Of a stretch of 64,000 bases of DNA, positions 26,252 through 35,443 are shown piece by piece. The DNA is taken from the NCBI GenBank assembly GCA_041751425.1, contig JBGSXL010000002.1:1-64000 (forward strand), given 5' to 3'. The position numbers and the translations under genes are program-made. A model generated the notes under the pieces. It was not told where the DNA came from and searched no databases. It saw nothing but the letters and a program-made list of their open reading frames with translations. How positions within the stretch are numbered: the stretch's first letter is position 1; each line of letters begins with the position of its first letter. The DNA is from JAVVEG01 sp041751425 (GTDB lineage Bacteria > Pseudomonadota > Gammaproteobacteria > Pseudomonadales > Pseudohongiellaceae).

Positions 26252-26279
26252 TTGATTATCAGGCTCGAATCTTTACAAT
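26252..26279 (+). promoter_or_regulatory. promoter upstream of the 44-residue membrane protein
   Basis: TTGATT (26252-26257), a 16-bp spacer and TACAAT (26274-26279) read rightward, about 97 bp before the small coding region at 26376. Moderately close to consensus. Confidence 0.5.
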
Positions 26280-26375
26280 GCGCAGCGTGATTTCGGGAAT
26301 TTTCAGCAATTTATCCTTCAATCCACAAAACCTGCACCCTTCCAGTCAGCATTTTTACTGCAAAGAGATTGAATC

Positions 26376-26510
26376 ATGAGCCACCACGATACTGACAACC
26401 ACGATTACAACGAAGCTGAAGCCGAAGCAAACAGCACCGTGGATATGTTTGCCATGTTGGGTGTGGTGTTAGTGGTTGTCATTATGGCTGTGTATTACGT
26501 CAGCCGCTAA
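26376..26510 (+). CDS. 44-residue single-pass membrane protein
   Basis: ATG at 26376 to TAA at 26508-26510. The first 22 residues are acidic and His-rich (MSHHDTDNHDYNEAEAEANS); residues about 24-41 are a clear hydrophobic helix (MFAMLGVVLVVVIMAVYYV) followed by S-R, so the predicted topology is N-out or N-in with a very short tail. A GAGAT sequence lies 8-9 bases upstream and a promoter-like pair at 26252-26279. It is not part of any larger frame. I do not recognise it; small membrane proteins of this kind often modulate larger membrane complexes. Confidence 0.55.
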   Translation: MSHHDTDNHDYNEAEAEANSTVDMFAMLGVVLVVVIMAVYYVSR

Positions 26511-26558
26511 AGTTAGTCGGGAACCTTAAGCCCAGAACAGAATCTTAAGCCCAGAACC

Positions 26559-26816
26559 TTAAGAAAGCACCAGGCGCACGATCAGCACCAGCGCCACCAC
26601 AAAGATAAAAGTAAAGATCAGCGCAGCCGCGATGAAACCGCCCACCGATCCCTGCTCGAAGTCGCGCTCCTTGTTGGCGCGGTTCTGCACCCCAAAGCTG
26701 GCCTGCATGACACTTAACATCATCGTCCAGAAAGGCAGCTTTTTACCTCTGGCGTTGTCCTGAGTGTCGTCATCGACATCGCTTACTGCGCGCGGTTTAT
26801 CACTACTGGATTTCAC
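26559..26816 (-). CDS. DUF2970 small membrane protein
   Basis: 85 residues from GTG 26816, which has AGGAG eight bases upstream. The pattern LPFWTMMLSVMQASFGVQN then RDFEQGSVGGF and a C-terminal membrane helix (FIAAALIFTFIFVVALVLIV, 60-80) matches DUF2970. The family is a small inner-membrane protein of unknown function found widely in proteobacteria. It lies 40 bp upstream of... the metH stop side, that is metH is transcribed toward it on the same strand and ends 39 bp after its start codon region. Confidence 0.8.
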   Translation of the reverse strand: MKSSSDKPRAVSDVDDDTQDNARGKKLPFWTMMLSVMQASFGVQNRANKERDFEQGSVGGFIAAALIFTFIFVVALVLIVRLVLS

Positions 26817-26855
26817 GTAATTTGCTCCTGAAGACCTGTTGCGTATACTGCGCCC

Positions 26856-29800
26856 TCAAGACAAAAGGTTGGGGCGCAAAAGCTTTTCCGCAAGTGCGGT
26901 GCTGATTTTCATTCGGTCTGCTACTGCTTCCAGTTGATCGGTGTCTATCTTGCCTACTGAGAAGTATCGCGATTCAGGATGCGCAAAATAGAAACCGCTG
27001 ACACTGGCCGCCGGGGTCATCGCGAAACTTTCGGTGAGGGTCATGTCTACTGAGTTTTCTACATCCAGTATCCTGAACAGTTCAGTTTTTGCTGAATGCT
27101 CCGGACAGGCGGGGTAACCGGGAGCAGGCCGGATACCCCGGTATTGCTCCCTGATCAGCGCTTGGGTGTCGAGTGCCTCATCGTGCGCATAAGGCCAGAA
27201 CTCCTTTCTTACCCGCTCATGCAAACGCTCGGCAAATGCTTCTGCCAGACGATCAGCAAGCGACTTCACCAACAGGGCGCTGTAGTCGTCATTCGCTTCC
27301 TGATACTTCGTCGCCAATTCATCCGCACCAATACCGGTCGTTACTGCGAAACCGCCCATATAGTCCGGGACTTTGGCACCGGCAGGCGCGATAAAATCAG
27401 CCAGACATAGATTGGGAATACCGGGCTCCTTTTTAGCTTGTTGGCGCAAGAAGTGGAATATCGCTAAGGAATCGCTATGATCCTTGTCTGTATATAGCAC
27501 TACATCGTTTTCCTGCAGTCTTGCAGCCGGCCATATACCTACGACGGCCTGTGCTTTGAGCAATTTGCCATCCACGATTTTGGTAAGCATCTCCTGAGCA
27601 TCTTTGAACAGGTCGCGCGCAGCCTGACCAACCACTTCGTCCTGCAAAATGGCTGGGTATTTGCCCGACAGACTCCAAGTGATAAAGAACGGCGTCCAAT
27701 CGATATAAGGCACCAGTTCTGCCAAAGGATAGTCCGCAAAAACACGGTTGCCCACAAAACCAGGTTCCTCGGGTATGTATGCATCCCAGTTACCCTGCCA
27801 GGCATTGGCATTGGCCTCTGCAAACGTGAGCAGACTCTTACGTTGATCACGGTTGGCCGAGCGCGTACGAATGGCTTCGTATTCTGCGCGTACACCGGCA
27901 ACAAAATCCGCATTGCCGCTATCCTGCAGGAGATTACTGACCACCGTGACGCTGCGCGATGCATCCGGCACATAAACAGTCACATTATTAGTGTAGCTCT
28001 GTTCAATCTTCACCGCAGTGTGCGCTTTGGATGTGGTTGCCCCACCAATCAGCAAGGGAATGGTTAAACCCAGACGTTGCATTTCCTTGGCTACGTGCAC
28101 CATTTCATCCAGAGAGGGCGTAATAAGTCCACTCAAACCAATAATATCTACCTTTTGGTCGATAGCAGTCTGCAGAATGCGATCACATGGCACCATGACG
28201 CCCAGATCGACAATATCGTAGTTATTACAGCCCAGCACCACGCCCACAATATTCTTGCCTATGTCGTGTACATCGCCTTTGACTGTCGCCAGCAATACCT
28301 TGCCTTTGGCTTTGGCCTCAGTACCACTGCGCAGTTTCTCTTCTTCGATAAAGGGCAGCAACCAGCCTACAGCCTGCTTCATAACGCGGGCGCTTTTGAC
28401 TACCTGGGGCAGGAACATTTTGCCACTGCCAAACAGGTCCCCAACGATATTCATCCCATCCATCAACGGGCCTTCAATAACCTCGATGGGTTTGTCGAAG
28501 AGTTTACGGGCTTCCTCTGTGTCCTGTTCGATGTAACGGGTGATGCCTTTGACCAGAGCGTGACTGATACGCTGCTGCACCTCGTTCTCGCGCCAGGTCA
28601 GATCTTCGTGGCTCTCTACGCTGCCATCGCCAGTATAACGCTGGGCGATTTCCATCAGCCGGTCCGTGCTGTCCGGGCGACGATTCAGAACCACATCCTC
28701 TACACGTTCTTTCAATTCCGCGGGAATATCATCATAAACAGCCAGTTGTCCCGCATTCACGATGCCCATGGTCAGGCCCGCGCGGATGGCGTGATACAAA
28801 AACACGGAGTGGATTGCTTCGCGCACAGCATCGTTACCACGGAATGAAAACGATACGTTGCTGACGCCGCCGGAAATCAACGCATACGGTAACTCACGCG
28901 TGATGAACTCGCAGCTTTGGATGAAATCCACAGCATAGTTGTTGTGCTCCTCAATACCGGTCGCAATGGCAAATATATTCGGATCGAAAATGATGTCCTG
29001 CGCAGGAAAGCCAACTTCATTCACGAGAATGTCATAACTGCGTTTGCAAATGGCACATTTCTTTTCGAAGGTATCCGCTTGGCCGGATTCATCAAACGCC
29101 ATAACAACGACAGCAGCACCATAACGTCGGCAAAGTTTTGCCTTGGCAATAAAGTCCGGTTCTCCCTCTTTGAGAGATATAGAGTTTACGATGCCTTTAC
29201 CTTGAATTCCTTTCAGGCCAACCTCGATAACTTCCCACTTCGAAGAATCGATCATGATTGGCACGCGACTGATATCAGGCTCTCCGGCAATCAGGCGCAA
29301 AAACTTGTCCATGGCGGCTGCTGAATCGAGCATGCCTTCATCCATGTTGATGTCGATAATCTGCGCGCCGGATTCGACCTGCTGCAACGCAACATCCAGT
29401 GCTGTGGTGTAATCCTCTTCGCGAATCAAACGCGCGAAACGCTTGGAGCCGGTGATATTGGTGCGCTCTCCAACATTGACAAACAAAGAATTCGGACTGA
29501 TTGTGAAAGCTTCCAGACCCGCCAAACGACACGCTGTTTGTATCTCCGGGAGCACCCGTGGCGGGAGCTGTGCCACAGCTGAAGCAATGGCACGAATATG
29601 TTCCGGGCGCGATCCGCAGCACCCACCCACGATATTTATAAAACCACTGGCAGCAAACTCGGCAACTATTGCTGCCATCTCAGTAGCACTCTGATCGTAC
29701 TCGCCAAAGGCATTAGGCAAGCCTGCATTTGGGTGCGCAGAGACATAAGTGTCCGCTATTCTGGACACTTCTTCGATATGCGGTCGCAATTGAGCAGCAC

Positions 29801-30554
29801 CAAGCGCACAATTGAAACCGATTGATATCGGCTGGGCGTGTGCGACTGAATTCCAGAAAGCCTCAACGGTCTGCCCCGAAAGTGTGCGACCGCTGGCATC
29901 TGTAATAGTGCCAGATATCATTATTGGCAGTTCGATATCCAATTGTTCCATGCATGCCTGTACAGCAAATATCGCGGCCTTGGCATTCAATGTGTCGAAC
30001 ACAGTCTCTATTAAAATGATGTCAGCGCCGCCTTTGATCAGCCCCTCTGTGGAACGAGAGTAATCTGCGACCAGCTCATCGAAAGTAATGTTGCGATATC
30101 CGGGGTCGTTCACATCGGGTGATATGGAAGCGGTACGACTGGTTGGTCCCAGCACTCCTGCGACAAAACGCGGTTTGTCAGGCGTCTGTTGACTTACTGC
30201 ATCACAACATTCACGAGCCAGTTTTGCGCTCTCGAAGTTGAGCTCGTAAGCGAGTTCCTCTAATTGGTAATCGGACTGCGAGGCAGCCGTGGAATTGAAA
30301 GTATTGGTTTCAATTATATCTGCGCCGGCATCCAGGTAAGCCAGATGAATTTCACGGATGATATCAGGGCGCGTCAAAGTCAACAGGTCATTATTGCCGC
30401 CAAGGTCACTGATATGATTCAGAAAACGCTCGCCACGAAAACCGGCCTCCGTCAGCTTGTGTCCCTGAATCATCGTGCCCATAGCGCCATCAAGAATCAG
30501 AATACGATCTTGCAGCGCATTGAGCAGTAGTTCTCTGGATGGACGGTATTTCAT
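26856..30554 (-). CDS. metH: cobalamin-dependent methionine synthase
   Basis: 1232 residues with the four MetH modules in order: homocysteine-binding barrel (about 1-325; zinc ligands in GFNCALG and GGCCGSRPEH), methyltetrahydrofolate-binding barrel (about 355-620; NVGERTNITGSKRF), cap plus B12-binding domain (about 650-890; DVHDIGKNIVGVVLGCN, where His is the lower cobalt ligand) and the AdoMet reactivation domain (about 905-1220; FAVTTGIG, RPAPGYPACPEH). It transfers the methyl group of 5-methyl-THF to homocysteine. AAGG lies about 9 bases before the ATG. I saw no cobalamin riboswitch in the 248 bp upstream. Confidence 0.97.
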   Translation of the reverse strand: MKYRPSRELLLNALQDRILILDGAMGTMIQGHKLTEAGFRGERFLNHISDLGGNNDLLTLTRPDIIREIHLAYLDAGADIIETNTFNSTAASQSDYQLEELAYELNFESAKLARECCDAVSQQTPDKPRFVAGVLGPTSRTASISPDVNDPGYRNITFDELVADYSRSTEGLIKGGADIILIETVFDTLNAKAAIFAVQACMEQLDIELPIMISGTITDASGRTLSGQTVEAFWNSVAHAQPISIGFNCALGAAQLRPHIEEVSRIADTYVSAHPNAGLPNAFGEYDQSATEMAAIVAEFAASGFINIVGGCCGSRPEHIRAIASAVAQLPPRVLPEIQTACRLAGLEAFTISPNSLFVNVGERTNITGSKRFARLIREEDYTTALDVALQQVESGAQIIDINMDEGMLDSAAAMDKFLRLIAGEPDISRVPIMIDSSKWEVIEVGLKGIQGKGIVNSISLKEGEPDFIAKAKLCRRYGAAVVVMAFDESGQADTFEKKCAICKRSYDILVNEVGFPAQDIIFDPNIFAIATGIEEHNNYAVDFIQSCEFITRELPYALISGGVSNVSFSFRGNDAVREAIHSVFLYHAIRAGLTMGIVNAGQLAVYDDIPAELKERVEDVVLNRRPDSTDRLMEIAQRYTGDGSVESHEDLTWRENEVQQRISHALVKGITRYIEQDTEEARKLFDKPIEVIEGPLMDGMNIVGDLFGSGKMFLPQVVKSARVMKQAVGWLLPFIEEEKLRSGTEAKAKGKVLLATVKGDVHDIGKNIVGVVLGCNNYDIVDLGVMVPCDRILQTAIDQKVDIIGLSGLITPSLDEMVHVAKEMQRLGLTIPLLIGGATTSKAHTAVKIEQSYTNNVTVYVPDASRSVTVVSNLLQDSGNADFVAGVRAEYEAIRTRSANRDQRKSLLTFAEANANAWQGNWDAYIPEEPGFVGNRVFADYPLAELVPYIDWTPFFITWSLSGKYPAILQDEVVGQAARDLFKDAQEMLTKIVDGKLLKAQAVVGIWPAARLQENDVVLYTDKDHSDSLAIFHFLRQQAKKEPGIPNLCLADFIAPAGAKVPDYMGGFAVTTGIGADELATKYQEANDDYSALLVKSLADRLAEAFAERLHERVRKEFWPYAHDEALDTQALIREQYRGIRPAPGYPACPEHSAKTELFRILDVENSVDMTLTESFAMTPAASVSGFYFAHPESRYFSVGKIDTDQLEAVADRMKISTALAEKLLRPNLLS

Positions 30555-30802
30555 GTGGAATCGACCTTGATAGTTGTGCTGGCGCGCTTATACGCGCTTA
30601 AAAGGGGCGTAATTCTATCAGAATATAAGCTTACTGAACGCCTGCCAGATGAATTTACGCAACGTTGCAGGCAAATGTATGACATCACCTGACCATAATA
30701 ACCAACTAAAACGCTACAGTATTTAACTTGCCTGCTAGATAGCGTAGACTACGTGCCGTTGCGTCTTACTACCGATATCTATAACTCCGATGAGACCTAG
30801 TC

Positions 30803-31384
30803 ATGATCAGTATTACCGAATCTGCCCAGGAGTATCTTGCTGAACTGTTGCAAAAACAGGATTGCGAAGGTATTGGCGTGCGGGTTTTTATTCTGGACCC
30901 CGGGACGCCCAAGGCTGAAACCTGCATCTCCTTTTGTCGCCCCGGCGAACAGCAAGAAGACGATGAGTTGAAACCCTACACCGCGTTCAACGCCTATTTA
31001 GAGAAGCGCAGCATCCCGTTTCTGGAAGACGCAGTTGTGGATTACGCTAAAGATGCGATGGGTGGACAACTGACTATCAAGGCACCCAACTCGCGCCTGC
31101 CTAAGGTCCGTGACGACAGCCCTCTGGAAGATCGCGTCAACTATATCCTTTATAACGAGATCAACCCATCGCTGGCTGCACATGGCGGGGTCGTGACTCT
31201 GGAGGAGATTTTCGAGGATACGGTGGCGGTTTTGAAATTCGGGGGTGGCTGCCAAGGCTGTGGCATGGTGGATGTCACATTGAAAGAGGGGGTTGAGAAA
31301 ACGCTGATGGAACAGATTCCGCAGTTGACCGCTGTGCGCGACAGTACCGACCACAGTAACCGCGAGAACGCTTACTTCAAATAA
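30803..31384 (+). CDS. nfuA: Fe-S biogenesis protein NfuA
   Basis: 193 residues. An A-type scaffold-like N-terminal domain without its Cys ligands is followed by a C-terminal Nfu domain with the CxxC motif Cys150-Cys153 (GGGCQGCGMV). NfuA binds a 4Fe-4S cluster at the dimer interface and passes it to apo-proteins, especially under oxidative stress or iron limitation. It is divergent from metH. The length and the Cys positions match E. coli NfuA closely. Confidence 0.95.
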   Translation: MISITESAQEYLAELLQKQDCEGIGVRVFILDPGTPKAETCISFCRPGEQQEDDELKPYTAFNAYLEKRSIPFLEDAVVDYAKDAMGGQLTIKAPNSRLPKVRDDSPLEDRVNYILYNEINPSLAAHGGVVTLEEIFEDTVAVLKFGGGCQGCGMVDVTLKEGVEKTLMEQIPQLTAVRDSTDHSNRENAYFK

Positions 31385-31426
31385 AAAGCAATCAATAAAA
31401 GGCCCTGCATTTACGAAACTGGCGAC

Positions 31427-32083
31427 TTAGCTGTTGTAGCGCACAGTCAACTGGGCGTAGAGCAGATCCTGATACGCGGGGTCAGCAGGATCAAGACTCT
31501 GCATGATATCTACCAGATGTTCGTTGTCTTCCCGGTTCTGCCAGATCTTACGGTAACTGCCTTCCTTGTAGCCATTGTCCTGTCGAAAGAAGTTCAATAC
31601 GTTTTTGCTGACATATTGCGCATACATATCATGCCAGCTCAATTGGCAGTCGTGCATAATTGCTGCAAACAGTCCAAGCTCAACCCGTCTCACGATGGCA
31701 GTACCAATTAACAGCTCCAGTTTGGCGAGCAAATCCAATTCAGAAATGGTATAGGTTTGACCATCCAAAGTCAGGCTGTTGTTTGTGTTGCCCCGTGTTT
31801 GTTTCATCAGCCATAACAATGACTTGTTTTCATCACCTCGGTTTACAAGCAAAATCTCGGACAGCATGAAGTGCCAGATATCGATGAGTTCCATCTGCAA
31901 TTGCGGTAAATCCAGGGTCTGCCTTTTCCACCATTTCCAGCCATGATGCTCTATGGCTTCAGCCGCTTCTATAACCACAGCGCGCATGTAAGGGTAAGCC
32001 GCGCTAACCCAGTCCGGGTCTACCTTACTGTTCATCCTGGCCTGCATAGACAGCATGGTGCGCGCCTGTGATTCTGAAAGCAT
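31427..32083 (-). CDS. dut: dUTP diphosphatase, dimeric all-alpha type
   Basis: 218 residues. This is the MazG-like all-helical dUTPase rather than the trimeric beta type: VIEAAEAIEHHGWKWWK supplies the EExxE-like metal site, ELIDIWHFMLSEILL the second acidic pair, and KNVLNFFRQDNGYKEGSY the signature third motif. It hydrolyses dUTP (and dUDP) to dUMP, keeping uracil out of DNA. The gene is last in a minus-strand run with two unknown genes upstream. Confidence 0.88.
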   Translation of the reverse strand: MLSESQARTMLSMQARMNSKVDPDWVSAAYPYMRAVVIEAAEAIEHHGWKWWKRQTLDLPQLQMELIDIWHFMLSEILLVNRGDENKSLLWLMKQTRGNTNNSLTLDGQTYTISELDLLAKLELLIGTAIVRRVELGLFAAIMHDCQLSWHDMYAQYVSKNVLNFFRQDNGYKEGSYRKIWQNREDNEHLVDIMQSLDPADPAYQDLLYAQLTVRYNS

Positions 32084-32107
32084 TTGGAAGGTTGATCCTG
32101 TGTGACT

Positions 32108-32341
32108 TTATTTTTGAGTAAATGGAGCCTGCGGAGTATTTAGCATGGCGCGTCTGCTACGCAGCATATCCAGGTAGGAGTTTTTGGCATCGATAACGTA
32201 TGGATCGCTGGCATCGGCACTACCCAAGTCTGCCAACCACGATTCGAGAATCTCGATCTCACTGCTGAGTTGCGCGCTGCCTTCTTCGACCAGTTTCTGA
32301 TCGATATTCGGGGTGCGCTGAGTCTTGTGTTTATCATTCAT
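32108..32341 (-). CDS. 77-residue hypothetical protein
   Basis: From ATG 32341: MNDKHKTQRTPNIDQKLVEE then a helical acidic segment (LSSEIEILESWLADLG) and DPYVIDAKNSYLDMLRSRRAML. No signal peptide or membrane segment. The frame opens further upstream to 32491, but that part overlaps the preceding gene and looks non-coding. It sits 24 bp before dut and 67 bp after the membrane protein gene, all on one strand. I do not recognise it; the ribosome binding site is weak. Confidence 0.55.
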   Translation of the reverse strand: MNDKHKTQRTPNIDQKLVEEGSAQLSSEIEILESWLADLGSADASDPYVIDAKNSYLDMLRSRRAMLNTPQAPFTQK

Positions 32342-32408
32342 ATGCACAGGTTGGCATACGCTTAATAAGCGGTCAAGGGGCAGGTGTACAGACGAAAAAG
32401 TATGGCTT

Positions 32409-33176
32409 TCAGTACGATTTACCCTGACCTGCCGGGGCCGCGTATATTTGCAAGAGTCGTTGCCAGGCTTCGCGATGAAACTCACGTGCACTCACATGCC
32501 GGACCGGTTCACCCCAAAGATCACTCATCATTTTTCTGTCTGACTGGACCAGCAGGCGAAGTTTATTCAAGCCTATCGCGCTGTATGGCATGTCCAGATT
32601 TTCCCAGGCGCTCGGCGGCAGGAGTTTCAGCTGCTTGGTGGTTATAGTAGGGGAACCATCTAGTTTGTCATGGAGAAAACTGGCGTGAACCGCCAATTTG
32701 AACAATTCACGCAGTTGCGGTTCGACGTCTTTATTCAGTTTGTGAGTACTTCGAATCTCAGCTCGTAAAATCGTCGCAGCTTGCGAGAAGGCTCCCCATT
32801 GTGGGAAATGCTGCCGACAGATAAGCAAAGCTTTATCGTATTGCCCTGCAGACCTGAGCTCCATGCACAGCTTTTGCCAGCTTGCTGAGCCTTGTCTATT
32901 ATCGTCTTCATCTTTTGTGTCTTCTGGATAGGATGACTTTATCTCAGACTTCAGATCCGTTACCTTCAAGCTGCTGGTAGAGTGAGAAACAGGTTCTTTT
33001 ACTGCGCTATCCTGGTGGGTGTCTGACAAAGGAGTAACAGAGTTAACATCCAGCGGTGGCAGCGGAGACTGGCGGTCAGCATTATTCTCAGCCTCTCTTT
33101 TTTGAAATCTGTGCAAACCCAGGACAATAATTACCAGCAAACCCAGAGCGAGCAAGACGATTAACGCTACAACCAT
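32409..33176 (-). CDS. unrecognised protein with N-terminal membrane anchor
   Basis: 255 residues. Residues 2-21 (VVALIVLLALGLLVIIVLGL) are a membrane helix followed by a basic stop (HRFQKRE). Residues 35-95 are a low-complexity polar linker rich in Ser, Asp and Lys. The C-terminal 150 residues are helical (QKLCMELRSAGQYDKALLIC, AWENLDMPYSAIGLNKLRLL, EFHREAWQRLLQIY) and could form a small cytoplasmic domain with a TPR-like first hairpin. I do not recognise a family. It heads the minus-strand run that ends with dut. Confidence 0.6.
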   Translation of the reverse strand: MVVALIVLLALGLLVIIVLGLHRFQKREAENNADRQSPLPPLDVNSVTPLSDTHQDSAVKEPVSHSTSSLKVTDLKSEIKSSYPEDTKDEDDNRQGSASWQKLCMELRSAGQYDKALLICRQHFPQWGAFSQAATILRAEIRSTHKLNKDVEPQLRELFKLAVHASFLHDKLDGSPTITTKQLKLLPPSAWENLDMPYSAIGLNKLRLLVQSDRKMMSDLWGEPVRHVSAREFHREAWQRLLQIYAAPAGQGKSY

Positions 33177-33360
33177 TACTACCTCAAAATGACAATTTGT
33201 CGCCTATACGAGCACCGGTTTGCTCGCAATTTGCAGGATAAATCCGGAGCAGGGATATTAACGCGCAGTAGGGGACTTATCCAGTAAACTGGTCTAATTA
33301 AACCCCTGAGGGCAAAGGCCTGTTGTAAGCTGGGTATTTCGTGAATCCACAAAAATTGTC

Positions 33361-33389
33361 TTGACTGGCAACCGCAAGATTCTTAGAAT
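33361..33389 (+). promoter_or_regulatory. promoter of tRNA-Glu
   Basis: TTGACT (33361-33366), a 17-bp spacer and TAGAAT (33384-33389), followed by the GC-rich discriminator GCGCCCC typical of stringently controlled stable-RNA promoters. The predicted start is about 60 bases before the tRNA. The tRNA-Ala promoter at 57657-57685 has the same -10 and discriminator type. Confidence 0.8.
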
Positions 33390-33458
33390 GCGCCCCGTTC
33401 TGCATAAAGCCAACCGCAGTTGCGAGTGCTGCCGCAGAATGTCAATGAGTTAAGTCCT

Positions 33459-33534
<76 letters not shown>

Positions 33535-33556
33535 AATTTTAGTTACTCCTTTTTTG

Positions 33557-33585
33557 AAGCCCGGCACCTTGCCGGGCTTTTTTTT
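33557..33585 (+). terminator. terminator of tRNA-Glu
   Basis: AAGCCCGGC (33557-33565), loop ACCTT, GCCGGGCTT (33571-33579), continuing into a run of eight T. A strong intrinsic terminator 22 bp after the tRNA. Confidence 0.93.
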
Positions 33586-33711
33586 GCCCGTAATTTTTGT
33601 TGGCTTAACTAGCTTGAGTTAGCAGGACAGCAGCATATTTGCTATCATCCGCGCTCTGTTGCAACCGCACAGTCCCATGAGAACGCAGTCAGTACGGACT
33701 ATTTTGAATTC

Positions 33712-34632
33712 ATGAGCAGCGCAATTTCCCTGAGTAACCTTCACAAAACCTATGCCAATGGTCACATCGCCCTGAAAGGGGTCAATCTTGAAGTCAAAGA
33801 GAACGATTTTTTCGCGTTGTTAGGACCTAATGGCGCAGGCAAGTCCACCATTATCGGGATCATCTCAACGCTGGTCAGGCAAAGTGCCGGTGAAGTGCAG
33901 ATATTCGGCAAAGATGTCGCCACTCATGTCTATCAAACCAAACTGGATTTTGGCGTTGTTCCGCAAGAGGTCAATTTCAGTCAATTTGAGAAAGTAGGCG
34001 ATATTGTCATGACACAGGCCGGGTATTACGGTCTGCCTCGAAGTCTGGCCAGAGAGCGTACTGAAAAGTATCTGAAGAAGCTTGGCCTCTGGGAGAAGCG
34101 TGACAACCGCTCAAGGATGTTATCTGGCGGAATGAAACGGCGTTTGATGATTGCCAGAGCGTTGGTGCATGAACCGCGTTTGCTGATACTGGATGAGCCC
34201 ACTGCCGGCGTCGATATAGAGTTACGCCGTTCCATGTGGGAGTTTCTGCAGGAGATAAACGCCAGTGGGACAACCATCGTCCTGACTACGCATTATCTGG
34301 AAGAGGCTGAAAGTCTTTGTCGCAATATTGCCATAATCGATGAAGGTCAAATCATTGAGAACACCAGTATGAAAGCGCTGCTGAACAAGCTGGATTTTCA
34401 GACGCTGGTTTTCGACTGTCGCAACGAACTGACTGAAGCACCCGAACTGGACAATGGCGAGACCGAGTGCCGGCTGGTCGATAGCCACAGCTTTGAAGTA
34501 TCGGTCAGCACTCAGCGCGATATCAATGAATTGTTTTCGCAACTGACATCATCGGGTATTCCTGTAAAAGGCATGCGCAACAAAACCAATCGTCTTGAAG
34601 AGCTGTTCCTTTCTCGACTGAAGGGAGTTTGA
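33712..34632 (+). CDS. yadG: ABC transporter ATP-binding protein, YadG-like
   Basis: 306 residues. Walker A GPNGAGKS (about 38-45), signature LSGGMKRRL, Walker B LLILDEPTAGVD and the H-loop TTHYLEE are intact, so it is a functional ABC ATPase. The C-terminal 80 residues form the extra domain of the DrrA/YadG group of ABC-2 exporters. It pairs with the permease three bases downstream. E. coli yadGH is an exporter of unknown substrate; symbol by similarity. Confidence 0.88.
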   Translation: MSSAISLSNLHKTYANGHIALKGVNLEVKENDFFALLGPNGAGKSTIIGIISTLVRQSAGEVQIFGKDVATHVYQTKLDFGVVPQEVNFSQFEKVGDIVMTQAGYYGLPRSLARERTEKYLKKLGLWEKRDNRSRMLSGGMKRRLMIARALVHEPRLLILDEPTAGVDIELRRSMWEFLQEINASGTTIVLTTHYLEEAESLCRNIAIIDEGQIIENTSMKALLNKLDFQTLVFDCRNELTEAPELDNGETECRLVDSHSFEVSVSTQRDINELFSQLTSSGIPVKGMRNKTNRLEELFLSRLKGV

Positions 34633-34635
34633 TCC

Positions 34636-35409
34636 ATGCTGACAAATCATATTTACATTGCTTTCGAAACCATTCTGATAAAAGAAGTCAGGCGTTTCAT
34701 GCGTATATGGATGCAGACTCTGGTTCCTCCTGCAGTAACCATTGGGCTGTACTTTATGATTTTCGGCAACCTGATCGGCCGCAGAATAGGGGAGATGGGT
34801 GGTTTCGACTACATGGATTTCATCGTGCCTGGTTTGATTATGATGGCTGTAATTCAAAATTCCTATGCCAATGTATCTTCGTCGTTCTTCAGTCATAAAT
34901 TTCAGCGTAGTGTTGAAGAACTGTTGGTTTCTCCGGTGCCAAATTACATCATTCTGTCGGGTTTTGTGGCTGGCGGTATAGTGCGCGGCCTGGCCGTTGG
35001 CTTGATAGTCACGCTGATGTCTTTTGTGTTTACAGACTTTGCCATCTATAGCTGGTGGCTGACAATCCTGGTGGTATTGCTGACTGCAACTGTCTTTTCA
35101 TTGGCAGGATTCATCAATGCGCTGTATGCGAATACCTTTGATGATATTTCCATCATCCCCACATTTGTACTGACACCATTGATTTATCTGGGCGGCGTGT
35201 TTTATTCGATTGATCTATTACCACAGGTGGGGCAGTGGGTCTCCAGTTTGAATCCGGTTTTCTACATGGTCAATACCTTTCGCCATGGCATTCTTGGCAG
35301 TAGCGATGTCAATATTGTCTGGGCGATAGGCATGTTGGTAATTTTTACTGTCGTGCTGTTTGGTACAGCAATCATGTTGCTGCGCCGGGGAACAGGACTG
35401 CGGCATTAA
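34636..35409 (+). CDS. yadH: ABC-2 type permease, YadH-like
   Basis: 257 residues with six predicted membrane helices: LVPPAVTIGLYFMIFGNLIG, the GFDYMDFIVPGLIMMAVIQ segment, IVRGLAVGLIVTLMSFVF, WLTILVVLLTATVFSLAGFI, IIPTFVLTPLIYLGGVFYSI and the C-terminal MLVIFTVVLFGTAIMLL. The LTPLIYLGGVFYSIDLLP motif is typical of ABC-2 exporters such as YadH and NodJ. It starts three bases after yadG. The substrate is unknown. Confidence 0.88.
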   Translation: MLTNHIYIAFETILIKEVRRFMRIWMQTLVPPAVTIGLYFMIFGNLIGRRIGEMGGFDYMDFIVPGLIMMAVIQNSYANVSSSFFSHKFQRSVEELLVSPVPNYIILSGFVAGGIVRGLAVGLIVTLMSFVFTDFAIYSWWLTILVVLLTATVFSLAGFINALYANTFDDISIIPTFVLTPLIYLGGVFYSIDLLPQVGQWVSSLNPVFYMVNTFRHGILGSSDVNIVWAIGMLVIFTVVLFGTAIMLLRRGTGLRH

Positions 35410-35443
35410 TGTCAGGCAGACAGAGCAATCTATAAGGTTTCCG

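Noticed and set aside
28077..28847. Long open frame on the + strand opposite metH
   Set aside because: metH is a complete, well conserved gene on the other strand; the antisense frame has no recognisable protein features.
30555..30802. Cobalamin riboswitch before metH
   Set aside because: No B12-box-like sequence or the expected multi-stem structure was found; only short palindromes such as GCAACGTTGC at 30659-30668.
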